Shown here: positions 1-7,484 of the stretch, one piece after another
Layout of the letters: every line of letters starts with the position of its first letter
Numbering within the stretch: position 1 is the stretch's first letter
Source of the DNA: Gammaproteobacteria bacterium
Lineage (GTDB): Bacteria > Pseudomonadota > Gammaproteobacteria > SZUA-140
Assembly (NCBI GenBank): GCA_016716465.1
Contig: JADJWH010000005.1
Span: 251,345 to 315,344, forward strand
Direction of reading: 5' to 3'
Length of the DNA stretch: 64,000 bases
The notes under the pieces: model-generated
Database searches by the model: none
Seen by the model: only the letters and a program-made list of their open reading frames with translations
What the model was told of the DNA's origin: nothing
Translations under genes and position numbers: made by a program

Positions 1-2
1 TC

Positions 3-92
3 AGCTTCCTGCCGCGGGTTGGCAGCGATGTGGCGGCGGAGATGCTGCGTGACGCCTGCCGGGACGAGTATTTGTCACCGGACTCGAGATAG
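3..92 (+). CDS. C-terminal fragment of an unidentified gene
   Basis: An open frame enters from the left edge and stops with TAG at 90-92. It encodes about 29 residues ending in DEYLSPDSR. The amino-acid composition is plausible for a real protein tail, and the stop lies just before the minus-strand gene that ends at 117, so the two genes would be convergent. Too little is visible to name a family. Confidence 0.4.
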   Translation, partial: SFLPRVGSDVAAEMLRDACRDEYLSPDSR

Positions 93-116
93 TTGCGGTG
101 GAGAGTCCCGCCCCGG

Positions 117-1244
117 CTAGCGGCCGCCGGAATCGCCAATGCGCTTGAAATGATCGATCATCTCCTTGAGCACGCGCTCGCCGGCCTCCTTGTTGCCGAA
201 CGGGCCGTGTGTTTTGCCACCGCGCAGGGAGAAGTACCAGCCGGCCTTGATCCCGGTTTGCGGTGAGGACTGGTAGAACACGCGGTCAGCATCGTAGTGC
301 GGCTGCTCATGTGACCCATCCGTCTCTCCGTGCGGACCGTCCAGGCTCATGTCCTCGTAGTCGAGTTCTTCCACGTTGATGCCCGTATTCGCGGCGCCCG
401 GGATGAACGAAGGCGTAGTGAACAGATCATCGATCCGCGCGGGATCGAAAGCGAACTGCGGTTCTTCGACCGATGATTTTTCCGGATGCGCGACAGCCTG
501 CGTCAGCACGGCCGCCGACCTCGCGGTGTTCATCGTCACCGGCGCCGCGATGGCCTTGGGCGTGGCGGAGACGCGGCGCGGGACCTTCGCCTTCATCCGC
601 GCCGTCTGCGATCTGACCGCGGGCGGCTGCTGCGCCGCGGCCGACTTCATTACATCGTCCAGCTCATTGAGCACGGATGCGGGCAAGGTGAAATCGTCTT
701 TGTCCGTCGCATCGAGGGAGTGCATCGAAGCCGGGGCCGTCGATGAGATGGGTGCGCGGGCCTCGGTCTTCGCCTGGACCGTGGAATCCCTGGCCGCGAG
801 ACGCTCGATCTCGGCGCGCAGCAGGTGCAGATTCTGTTCGAGATTCGCATGCCGGGTCCCGAGGTCGTGCAGTTCCTTCTGCAGCGCGAGGATGAGGCTA
901 TCTTCCTGTCCGATCTTGCGGTCGAGTTCCTCATCGCGCAACACGTCCTGGTGGTGGGCCTGGCCGAGCTTCACATCGAGCCGGGCAATGGCCTCATGGA
1001 GGTCACCGATGCTGCGGCCGGTGCGCTCAACGAATTCCTCGTAGGCGGATTCGGGCGGGGCGGCGGGAACGGAGCTCGATTGCGATTGCCCCGTATGACG
1101 CGCAAGGCCGATCATGGCGCCGAGTTCGTGCTGGTGGATCCTGTTTCTGCGCAGATAGCGCCAGGTTCCGGCGATGAGCGCGCACAGCAGGAGCGTGATC
1201 ACCCCGGCCAGCATGATGATGAGTGAGGGCTGCACGTTATTCAT
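117..1244 (-). CDS. Membrane-anchored coiled-coil protein with C-terminal DUF6316-like module
   Basis: This encodes 375 residues. Residues about 8-30 form one hydrophobic segment followed by basic residues, suggesting an N-terminal membrane anchor with the rest in the cytoplasm. Residues about 65-150 are charged and heptad-like, a probable coiled coil. A low-complexity Ala/Pro/Thr linker follows. The last 60 residues contain RVFYQSS, GWYFSLRGG and HGPFG and end in GDSGGR. That module closely matches the whole of the small protein encoded next door at 1372-1599. I believe it corresponds to the uncharacterised DUF6316-type domain, but I cannot check this. ATG at 1244 follows a GGGG stretch. The function is unknown. 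Confidence 0.75.
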   Translation of the reverse strand: MNNVQPSLIIMLAGVITLLLCALIAGTWRYLRRNRIHQHELGAMIGLARHTGQSQSSSVPAAPPESAYEEFVERTGRSIGDLHEAIARLDVKLGQAHHQDVLRDEELDRKIGQEDSLILALQKELHDLGTRHANLEQNLHLLRAEIERLAARDSTVQAKTEARAPISSTAPASMHSLDATDKDDFTLPASVLNELDDVMKSAAAQQPPAVRSQTARMKAKVPRRVSATPKAIAAPVTMNTARSAAVLTQAVAHPEKSSVEEPQFAFDPARIDDLFTTPSFIPGAANTGINVEELDYEDMSLDGPHGETDGSHEQPHYDADRVFYQSSPQTGIKAGWYFSLRGGKTHGPFGNKEAGERVLKEMIDHFKRIGDSGGR

Positions 1245-1371
1245 CCCCGTGAGTCAATGGTGCGGCGAGATCGGAATACTACGGCCCCGACCTGGGATCA
1301 GGGCCTATCTCTTTGAAACTCACATGGTTAGCGGCAGGTCGTCGGGAAAGTTGATCGCCGGGGAGGGAGGC

Positions 1372-1599
1372 TCAGCGCCCGCCGGTGTCGCCGCTGCGTT
1401 TGAATTTCTCGATCAGGCCCGCCAGCATGCGTTCGGCGAAGCCCTGGGTGTCGAACGGCCCGTAGACCAGGCCGCCCCGTACCGTGAAGCACCAGCCGCT
1501 GGAATTGGCGTCCAGGGCGTTGTGATAAAAGATGCGTTTGCTGCGAAAATACGCCCTGCCACCCGCCACCGCCTCGGTGCCGACCAGATTCATCTCCAT
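1372..1599 (-). CDS. Small DUF6316-like protein
   Basis: This encodes 75 residues from the ATG at 1599, chosen because AGGGAGGA lies about 6 bases upstream of it. An in-frame ATG at 1641 would add 14 residues but falls inside a CRP-type palindrome and has no ribosome site. The body has KRIFYHN, GWCFTVRGG and YGPFD and ends in GDTGGR. It aligns along its length with the C-terminus of the neighbouring 375-residue protein (same order RxFY, GWxF, RGG, GPF, FKRxGDxGGR). The pair probably arose by domain duplication. There is no signal peptide or membrane segment. The function is unknown. Confidence 0.75.
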   Translation of the reverse strand: MEMNLVGTEAVAGGRAYFRSKRIFYHNALDANSSGWCFTVRGGLVYGPFDTQGFAERMLAGLIEKFKRSGDTGGR

Positions 1600-1624
1600 A
1601 TTTCCGTCCTCCCTGCGTCGGGAA

Positions 1625-1644
1625 ATTGTGACGTCTGTCACAAT
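1625..1644 (-). promoter_or_regulatory. CRP/Vfr-type operator
   Basis: ATTGTGAC and GTCACAAT are perfect 8-base inverted arms around a 4-base spacer. The core is TGTGA-N6-TCACA, the consensus recognised by CRP-family proteins such as CRP, Vfr and Clp. It lies 26-45 bases before the chosen start of the small DUF6316-like gene, so it would act on that gene's promoter or leader. Binding is inferred from the match alone. Confidence 0.6.
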
Positions 1645-1757
1645 CTTCTCTGTGCGGGTTAACGGCTTGATCGGGACGAAACCTTAACCCGATCATCGAT
1701 CTGGCAGCCGGGGCGGGCGTCTGCCAATGCGGGATAACCCTATTTTATTAGTCAGAT

Positions 1758-1776
1758 CAAAATGTTAATCATTGAC
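1758..1776 (+). promoter_or_regulatory. Fur-box-like operator
   Basis: The 19 bases CAAAATGTTAATCATTGAC match the classical Escherichia coli Fur box (GATAATGATAATCATTATC) at 14 of 19 positions, including the central TAATCATT. The box overlaps the -35 element of the promoter for the downstream Fur-family gene, a normal position for a repressor site. Autoregulation, or control by a separate Fur, is inferred. Confidence 0.55.
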
Positions 1777-1799
1777 AGGGTTTGCCCGATGCATAAAAT
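1772..1799 (+). promoter_or_regulatory. Sigma-70 promoter of the Fur-family gene
   Basis: TTGACA at 1772-1777 is a perfect -35 element. TAAAAT at 1794-1799 follows after 16 bases as a -10. Transcription would start near 1806, giving a leader of about 130 bases before the ATG at 1935. Confidence 0.55.
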
Positions 1800-1865
1800 A
1801 GATGAAACCTTCGGGTCGATTTCATAAAATTGTCGAGTATGACGCTATAGTTATGCCTCTATATA

Positions 1866-1879
1866 TACGGATGTCCGTA
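1866..1879. repeat. Short perfect palindrome in the regulator leader
   Basis: TACGGA and TCCGTA form a 6-base inverted repeat with a 2-base centre in the untranslated leader of the Fur-family gene. It could be a second operator or a small hairpin; nothing favours either. Confidence 0.3.
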
Positions 1880-1934
1880 GAGATAGAGCACGGCGCAGGA
1901 CGCTGAACGACGATATTCAGGCAGTGGTGAGAGA

Positions 1935-2354
1935 ATGAGCTATCCGCAAACGAATGCCGAGTTGATCCAGATGCTCCATGAGCATGATGTCAAACCTACT
2001 CAACAGCGCATGCAGATCGCGTCCGTTCTGTTCGCCCGACCGCAGCACCTCTCCGCCGATCAGGTGCTGGAACAGGTCAACAAGATGGAAGGCGCCTACG
2101 TGTCGAAGGCCACGGTGTACAACACGCTTGGCCTGTTCACCCGCAAGGGGCTGATTCGCGAAGTGATCATCAACTCGACGAAGGTATTCTACGACTCGAC
2201 CACCCACCCCCACCACCACATCTACAACGTGGATACCGGTATGCTGATGGACCTCGATGCCGACGAGATCAACATCGAGGGGCTGCCCACGCCGCCGGCG
2301 GGGACGCGTATCGATGGGGTGGACGTCGTGGTCCGGGTGCGGCCGGCGAACTGA
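1935..2354 (+). CDS. Fur-family transcriptional regulator
   Basis: This encodes 139 residues with the Fur-family layout. An N-terminal winged helix contains KPTQQR and the recognition-helix signature SKATVYNTL (about residues 56-64). It is followed by a dimerisation and metal-binding half with HPHHH at about residues 93-97. The CxxC pairs that bind structural zinc in PerR and many Fur proteins are absent, and the protein has no cysteine. The HHH run is reminiscent of Irr-type heme-responsive members, but that comparison is from memory. GAGAGA precedes the ATG. The promoter overlaps a Fur-box-like sequence, so the gene may repress itself. The sensed signal (iron, heme, peroxide or zinc) cannot be decided here. 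Confidence 0.88.
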   Translation: MSYPQTNAELIQMLHEHDVKPTQQRMQIASVLFARPQHLSADQVLEQVNKMEGAYVSKATVYNTLGLFTRKGLIREVIINSTKVFYDSTTHPHHHIYNVDTGMLMDLDADEINIEGLPTPPAGTRIDGVDVVVRVRPAN

Positions 2355-2401
2355 CCCGATTTCCGCTGTCGTTGCGTGCGCGGCGCATGTGGACGCCGCG
2401 C

Positions 2402-2430
2402 TTGTCGCTCATGGATCGATCTTTTATACT
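2402..2430 (+). promoter_or_regulatory. Stringent-type promoter of tRNA-Thr
   Basis: TTGTCG (2402-2407), a 17-base spacer and TATACT (2425-2430) form a good sigma-70 promoter. The -10 is followed at once by the GC-rich run GCCCCCGCCC, the discriminator type linked to ppGpp control of stable RNA genes. The transcript would have a leader of about 44 bases before the tRNA. Confidence 0.6.
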
Positions 2431-2480
2431 GCCCCCGCCCTGAAGGGTTTTGTCTTTCCCGCACCACCAGTCCCACCCAT

Positions 2481-2556
<76 letters not shown>

Positions 2557-2611
2557 AGACGCTGCGCTCATTACCGGCCGGCGTTCGATCGGATTGATGA
2601 TGTCCGCGCGT

Positions 2612-3820
2612 TCAGGTCCCCTGGGGTTGTGCATCGACCTTTTTATCAGAGGGAGCGCTGTGCACGAATTTCTTCGACAGCATCATCAGGAATGAACTGA
2701 TCAATACGATCAACATCGCCGATCCCGTCAGGTATTGCGGCAGCGTGAAGGCCTCCTTGGCATAGATGAACAGCAGCACCGTGATGAGTCCCCGCGGGGC
2801 GAACCACAACAACACTTTCGTGCGCTCGCGCCCGACGATCAGACGCAACAGGACGATCCGCACCGCGTAGATGATTGCGAGTCCGATGACGGCGGCGAGC
2901 CAGGCCTTGATGGACAGGAAGTCGCGCGGGTCCGTCCAGTAACCGAGCAGGACGAAAAAGAAACCGCGCACGACGAAGGTCAGCTCCTGGACGAGGGTGC
3001 GAAACTCAGACAGGGTCAGGCTGTAATCCGCCGGCACCCAGTGGCTGAGTGGCTTGAAGCGCGTGATGATCGTCGGCTTGTTGAGCAGCAGTCCGAGGAT
3101 CAGCACCATGATCAGTGGCGAGAAGTGCAGCAGCTCACCCAAAGAATACAGGGCAAAGAGACCGGCGAGCAGCGGGGTGAAGCGGATATGGCTGTCGGTG
3201 CGTAACAGCAGCAGCATCAACACGACCGCGCTGACGATCGAGAGCAGGATGGAGACCAGCCCTCCGCCGACGAGATTGAGCAGTATCCCGCCCACCGTTC
3301 CGTTCGAGCCGAGCAGCGCGAAGAACAGCAGCACGCCGAGAATATCGGAGATCGAGCTCTCATAGACGACGAATTCCTGATCGTTCTTGTTCAGGACGCC
3401 GCTGCCGGAAATCGCCACCGCGCTGCTGATGACCGCGAACGGCGTGGCGAGCAGCAGGGTCTGTACGAGATTCAGCGACAACACCGTGGCCGCGACGGGA
3501 TAAATGAGCAGGATGCACAGCGTGATGCTCAGCACCCCCATGGCACTCGTCGTCGTCAGCACGCGAAGATGATCCTTGCGGAAGTCGATGTCGAGCGCGC
3601 CCTCGAGGACGATCAGGACGAGACCGATGGCGCCGACGATCGGGATCAGCGTGTTGATTCCTTCCGGATCGAATCCGTAGTAGCCGAGCACCGGCTTGGC
3701 GAGCAGGCCGCTCAACACGAGCACGATGACGGAGGGGATGCCGCGGTGGCGGCAGACCTGTTCGATGGCGAAGGCAAACAGCAGAAAGATCGATGCGGCG
3801 AAGATGGTCTGATAGGTCAT
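2612..3820 (-). CDS. Cation/proton antiporter, NhaP/CPA type
   Basis: This encodes 402 residues, almost entirely hydrophobic, with about 12 predicted membrane helices, matching the core membrane domain of sodium (or potassium)/proton antiporters of the monovalent CPA superfamily. Conserved-looking elements are LDIDFRKD, ISDILGVLLFF in the mid-membrane region and WFAPRGLITVLLF near the C-terminus, where an Arg-Gly pair is typical of CPA1 proteins. There is no C-terminal TrkA or cyclic-nucleotide domain. It would exchange a cation for protons at the inner membrane for pH and salt homeostasis. It converges on the tRNA-Thr gene. Ion specificity is not predictable from this sequence. Confidence 0.85.
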   Translation of the reverse strand: MTYQTIFAASIFLLFAFAIEQVCRHRGIPSVIVLVLSGLLAKPVLGYYGFDPEGINTLIPIVGAIGLVLIVLEGALDIDFRKDHLRVLTTTSAMGVLSITLCILLIYPVAATVLSLNLVQTLLLATPFAVISSAVAISGSGVLNKNDQEFVVYESSISDILGVLLFFALLGSNGTVGGILLNLVGGGLVSILLSIVSAVVLMLLLLRTDSHIRFTPLLAGLFALYSLGELLHFSPLIMVLILGLLLNKPTIITRFKPLSHWVPADYSLTLSEFRTLVQELTFVVRGFFFVLLGYWTDPRDFLSIKAWLAAVIGLAIIYAVRIVLLRLIVGRERTKVLLWFAPRGLITVLLFIYAKEAFTLPQYLTGSAMLIVLISSFLMMLSKKFVHSAPSDKKVDAQPQGT

Positions 3821-3996
3821 GGAGATTTCAGCGTGGCGCGCGGGTCGCGATACGCCATTGTCTCACAGTCCGGTGTCCGGGGATCGTGTCGGGTGGAATC
3901 ACGGGCAATGAGGAATGCGGGATGGAGTAACCGCGCCGCATACCGGGTGGCGCGCGTACGCGGCCCTCGGGCGGTCAGTTGGGGAGACCGGGCGGA

Positions 3997-4290
3997 TCAG
4001 TTGATGCAGAGTTGCCGCGTGCGCGCCTTGGCGTCGTTACACTTGCCGGTGCTGGCGTCGTCACCGGAGCAATAGCGGGTGACATCGTCGATCGCCGCGC
4101 GGCAGCCCGACAGTTCGGCATTGGCCGCGGCGCTTTCGCCGGACTGTCCGGCGGCCGCCGGCTTCTGCATGGCGGCGGAGCCAGCGCAGCCGGCCAGGCA
4201 GGTCAGCAGGATGCCCAGCGCGAGGGCGGGTGCGATTGGTGAGGCGGTGAACATATATATAGAGGAAATGGCGCGTTTGGTCTTTTTCAT
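3997..4290 (-). CDS. Small cysteine-containing outer-membrane-type lipoprotein
   Basis: This encodes 97 residues from the ATG at 4290, chosen because AGGGGAGG lies 6-7 bases upstream. A longer reading frame to 4536 has no ribosome site. The N-terminus MKKTKR is followed by a hydrophobic stretch and the lipobox LAGC at about residues 34-37, so the protein should be lipidated and anchored on the periplasmic side. The mature part is short and holds four cysteines in its second half (CRAAIDD, YCSGDD, KCNDAK, LCIN), likely two disulfides. I do not recognise a family. It is divergent from the PilZ-like gene. Confidence 0.75.
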   Translation of the reverse strand: MKKTKRAISSIYMFTASPIAPALALGILLTCLAGCAGSAAMQKPAAAGQSGESAAANAELSGCRAAIDDVTRYCSGDDASTGKCNDAKARTRQLCIN

Positions 4291-4402
4291 GTTTGGCCTC
4301 CCCTGGAATGTCTCGCTATTGTGCAAGATTTCACCCGTGATGCAACCCGGCGCAGTCCTGGGGAGCGTCCACGCTAAAAACAGGCACTGATTTTGCAACG
4401 AT

Positions 4403-5326
4403 ATGCCCGCCATGATGAGATTCATGTCCAATATGCTGGGGGCGGGCCGCGCCGGACGGAAATCTGCCGAACTGGGGGCGGTGCTCGATCCGCAGCGTCT
4501 GGTGGAACTGATGCGGTGTTTTCCGATCGGCAGCAAATTCCGTTATTACCCCGAGTATCATAAGGAAATCACCTTCGAATCCATCATCATCGCCTACGGC
4601 ATCAACAGCCATTTCGTCTATACGCAGCGCGATATCCGCGTTGAAAACGCGCGCGGCGCGCCGGTGTTCGTGCTGGAAGATGACGTGAAGGATCGCACGA
4701 TCGGCCAGGTACACCACTTCAGCCTGCTGATACCGGATGTCTCCGTCGGGGATACGCGGGACTATCGCCGTCAGTCGGGCAATTCGCAGGATGGTCGATT
4801 CCGTCGCGGCGATATTTTGACGTTGATGTCGATTTTCAACGAGAAGGGCATCCCGCACGTCAATACCATGGTGCGCAAGCGTGTCCTGATGCGGGAGGGG
4901 TATTACGCCAACCACGGCGTAATCCAGCTCGAGGTGCTGCTCGATACCCTGAATCACATCGACCAGCGACAGCAGCGACGGGTCAAGACTTCCATCCCGG
5001 CGACCATGCAGTTTTCCGAGGATTCGCCGCATTATCCCTGCACGCTGGTCGATTTCACCGAGACCGCCCTGCGTGTACGCCTGGATGAGTCGGGCGAGAC
5101 GGGCGTCGTGCCGCTGATCGAGCGGCGCACCATGATCGTCAGCCTGGATCTGCCGGCCCAGTCACGCCGTTTCGTGCTCACCGGCAAGGTGCTGCGGCGC
5201 GACACCGGCCATTTCGTCATCGCGCTGAACGGAAAGTTGAAGGACGGTCAGGTACGCGATTTCGAGCTGATAGACGCCTTCGATCTCAAGGCCACCTTGC
5301 TGCAACATCCCGCCACCCTGGCCTGA
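4403..5326 (+). CDS. PilZ-like (YcgR-type) domain protein
   Basis: This encodes 307 residues. The N-terminal half looks like the flagellar-brake/YcgR N domain. The C-terminal half is a PilZ-like beta barrel. The PilZ arginine motif is present as RQQRR (residues 189-193). The second c-di-GMP contact, normally D/NxSxxG, reads DFTETA at 217-222, with Thr for Ser and Ala for Gly. Ligand binding may therefore be weakened or altered. ATG codons at 4403, 4412, 4415 and 4424 are all possible starts and none has a strong ribosome site. The protein is probably cytoplasmic and involved in a c-di-GMP-controlled behaviour. No flagellar or pilus genes are nearby. Confidence 0.72.
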   Translation: MPAMMRFMSNMLGAGRAGRKSAELGAVLDPQRLVELMRCFPIGSKFRYYPEYHKEITFESIIIAYGINSHFVYTQRDIRVENARGAPVFVLEDDVKDRTIGQVHHFSLLIPDVSVGDTRDYRRQSGNSQDGRFRRGDILTLMSIFNEKGIPHVNTMVRKRVLMREGYYANHGVIQLEVLLDTLNHIDQRQQRRVKTSIPATMQFSEDSPHYPCTLVDFTETALRVRLDESGETGVVPLIERRTMIVSLDLPAQSRRFVLTGKVLRRDTGHFVIALNGKLKDGQVRDFELIDAFDLKATLLQHPATLA

Positions 5327-5413
5327 ACAGGCGCCGGCGGAGATCGTCCGCCACGATTTCACCGCCGATTTACGGTATCTTGATGGATGGTATTTGGAGC
5401 CGGTGGATACGGA

Positions 5414-5986
5414 ATGAAGTTTTCCCTCAGCGATGGCTGGCTGGTGCCCGCACGGCGCATCCTGTCTCCCAACCGGGACGAGCGACCCGCCGGCTGCGGG
5501 ATCGACCTGCTGGTGGTGCATGGCATCAGTCTGCCACCGCGCGAATACGGCGACGCCCGCTGGATCGATGCCCTGTTTACCAACACGCTGGATCCGCGCG
5601 CGCATCCGTATTTCAGCGACATCCACGACAGGCGCGTGTCGGCGCATGTGCTGATCGGACGTGACGGCTTCGTGACGCAGTACGTGCCATTCGAGCAGCG
5701 TGCCTGGCATGCCGGACTGTCCTCGTTTCAGGGTCGGGCAGCGTGCAACGATTTTTCCATCGGCATCGAGCTCGAGGGCTCGGACGACGATCCCTATGAG
5801 GATATTCAATATGAACAACTCGCTGCGATCGTACGCGTATTGATGCGTCATTATCCAGGAATCAAACGAGAGCATATCGTCGGGCACAGCGACATCGCGC
5901 CCGGGCGCAAGACCGACCCCGGCCCCCATTTCGACTGGAATCGGTTGTATACTTTGCTCGATCACGCAGACCGGAGACCGGCCTAG
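5414..5986 (+). CDS. ampD: 1,6-anhydro-N-acetylmuramyl-L-alanine amidase AmpD
   Basis: This encodes 190 residues. AmpD is the cytoplasmic zinc amidase that removes the stem peptide from anhydro-muropeptides during peptidoglycan recycling, which also sets the signal for AmpR/beta-lactamase control. The sequence shows GWLVPARRILSPN at the start, VVHGISLPP with the first zinc histidine, ELEGSDDDPYEDIQY, and VGHSDIAPGRKTDPG with the second histidine and the aspartate ligand. The start at 5414 aligns with the E. coli N-terminus; an ATG at 5387 would add nine residues. ampE follows after 9 bases, the classical ampDE pair. Confidence 0.95.
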   Translation: MKFSLSDGWLVPARRILSPNRDERPAGCGIDLLVVHGISLPPREYGDARWIDALFTNTLDPRAHPYFSDIHDRRVSAHVLIGRDGFVTQYVPFEQRAWHAGLSSFQGRAACNDFSIGIELEGSDDDPYEDIQYEQLAAIVRVLMRHYPGIKREHIVGHSDIAPGRKTDPGPHFDWNRLYTLLDHADRRPA

Positions 5987-5995
5987 AGCCCTGTC

Positions 5996-6895
5996 ATGAA
6001 CCTGATCGCCATGCTTATCACCCTGGGGACGGAAAGCCTGTGGAAATCCTTCCGCGGCGTGCGCCCGTACCAGTGGCTGGTCGATTACACCGCCTGGCTG
6101 TGGCAGCGCGTCGGCAGTGAGCGCTGGTTTGGCCGTCCCGCCGGCGTGGTGCTGGCGCTCGCCCCCGGCGTGCTCGTCGTCGGATTGATTCAGCTCGCGC
6201 TCGCGAGCGGTGAGGGCTTCATTGCCTGGCTGATCAAGCTGGCATTCGCGGTGGCGATGCTGATCGTCAGCATCGGGGTACGTAGCATCGAGCCTGATCT
6301 TGGGGAATACCGGCGCGCGCTCGAACGCGATGACGTCGACGCGGCCTACCTGCATGTGCGCGAGCTGTTGCGCGAAGGTCCGCCGGCGAACCCCGGCGAA
6401 ATGAACCGCACGCTGATCGAGGTGATGCTGATCCGAAATAACGAGCGCCTGCTCGCGATCCTGTTCTGGTTTGCATTGATCGGACCGGTCGGCGCCGTTC
6501 TCTATCGTTCGATCTGCCAGCTCAAGGGCATACGGCAGAGCGGCAACGTGATGAGTCCGGACTTCCTCGACTCCGTGCTGCGGATACACGCCGTGCTGGA
6601 CTGGATCCCCGCGCGCATCACCGCCCTTTGCTACGCCATCATCGGCAGTTTCGTCGAGGCGATGCAGCAGTGGCGTGTCGCGGGGCAGAACTGGAACGCC
6701 GACCTCTATAACGGCAACCGCCTTGTGCTGATCAACAGCGGATTGGGTGCGCTGCGCCTGGTCAATCTCGAGGCGGGGCGCGAGAACACGGCCTTGCGCG
6801 ACGACATCATCGATGCCGAGGCGCTGATCAACCGCACCGTGATCGTCTGGCTTACCGCCTTCGCCCTGCTGACCATCGCCGGCTGGCTGAGTTGA
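5996..6895 (+). CDS. ampE: Regulatory signalling modulator AmpE
   Basis: This encodes 299 residues of an inner-membrane protein with about four hydrophobic segments (around residues 50-72, 74-95, 150-172 and 278-298) and the family features LWKSFRGVRPYQWLVDY and MLIRNNERLLAILFWF. AmpE is the membrane partner of AmpD; its exact biochemical role is unsettled in the literature. It lies directly behind ampD. Only 7 bases separate it from the histidine phosphatase gene, so transcription may continue into the cobalamin-linked genes. Confidence 0.92.
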   Translation: MNLIAMLITLGTESLWKSFRGVRPYQWLVDYTAWLWQRVGSERWFGRPAGVVLALAPGVLVVGLIQLALASGEGFIAWLIKLAFAVAMLIVSIGVRSIEPDLGEYRRALERDDVDAAYLHVRELLREGPPANPGEMNRTLIEVMLIRNNERLLAILFWFALIGPVGAVLYRSICQLKGIRQSGNVMSPDFLDSVLRIHAVLDWIPARITALCYAIIGSFVEAMQQWRVAGQNWNADLYNGNRLVLINSGLGALRLVNLEAGRENTALRDDIIDAEALINRTVIVWLTAFALLTIAGWLS

Positions 6896-6902
6896 CGCGG
6901 CG

Positions 6903-7484
6903 ATGGCGGTCATCGATCTGATCCGGCACGGTGAACCGGAAGGGGGGCGGCGCTACCGCGGCGCGACCGATGATCCGCTGACCGCGGCGGGATGGCGCCA
7001 GATGGAGGCCGCCGTCGCCGGGCTTTCCTGGCAGCGCATCTATTCCTCGCCGCTGGTGCGCTGCGCGGATTTCGCCCGCAGGCTCGGTGAGCGCCTGGCG
7101 GTTCCGGTGCACGAGGACGCACGCCTGCAGGAGCTCGGCTATGGCGTATGGGAAGGGCTGACGCCGGAAGAGATCCGTCGGCAGGATCCCGGTCAGTTGA
7201 CGCGTTTTTTCAACGATCCGCTCGCGTACCAGCCTGCCGGCGCCGAACCGCTCGCGGACTTCCAGCGCCGCGTGCTCGCGGGCTGGGCCGATATCCTGCG
7301 GCGCAGCGCCGACGAGCGGGCGCTGCTGGTCGCGCATGCGGGCACCTTGCGCGCCGTGCTCGGTCATGTCCTCGGCATGCCCTTGCAGAACATGTTCCGG
7401 ATCAATATCGCTTATGCGGCGCGGATTCGCATCCGCAGCGAAGGCGATCGCCCGCCCGCGCTGGTCATCGAAGGAGTGGAATGA
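6903..7484 (+). CDS. Histidine phosphatase family protein, CobC-like
   Basis: This encodes 193 residues. The phosphoglycerate-mutase/histidine-phosphatase signature LIRHGEP is at residues 6-12 with the nucleophilic histidine. RIYSSPLVRC gives the second phosphate-binding arginine, ELGYGVWEG the acid loop, and LLVAHAGTLR the second catalytic histidine. Its coupling to btuF (ATGA overlap) suggests alpha-ribazole-5'-phosphate phosphatase (CobC), which finishes the lower ligand of cobalamin. Family membership is clear; the substrate is inferred from context only. Confidence 0.85.
   Translation: MAVIDLIRHGEPEGGRRYRGATDDPLTAAGWRQMEAAVAGLSWQRIYSSPLVRCADFARRLGERLAVPVHEDARLQELGYGVWEGLTPEEIRRQDPGQLTRFFNDPLAYQPAGAEPLADFQRRVLAGWADILRRSADERALLVAHAGTLRAVLGHVLGMPLQNMFRINIAYAARIRIRSEGDRPPALVIEGVE

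Larger units (their letters stand above)
1600..1934. other. Divergent regulatory region
   Basis: These 335 bases separate the minus-strand DUF6316-like gene from the plus-strand Fur-family gene. They are clearly more AT-rich than the flanking genes. They hold a CRP-type palindrome (1625-1644), a Fur-box-like sequence (1758-1776), a sigma-70 promoter (1772-1799) and a 14-base palindrome (1866-1879). I see no coding sequence here. Confidence 0.7.
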
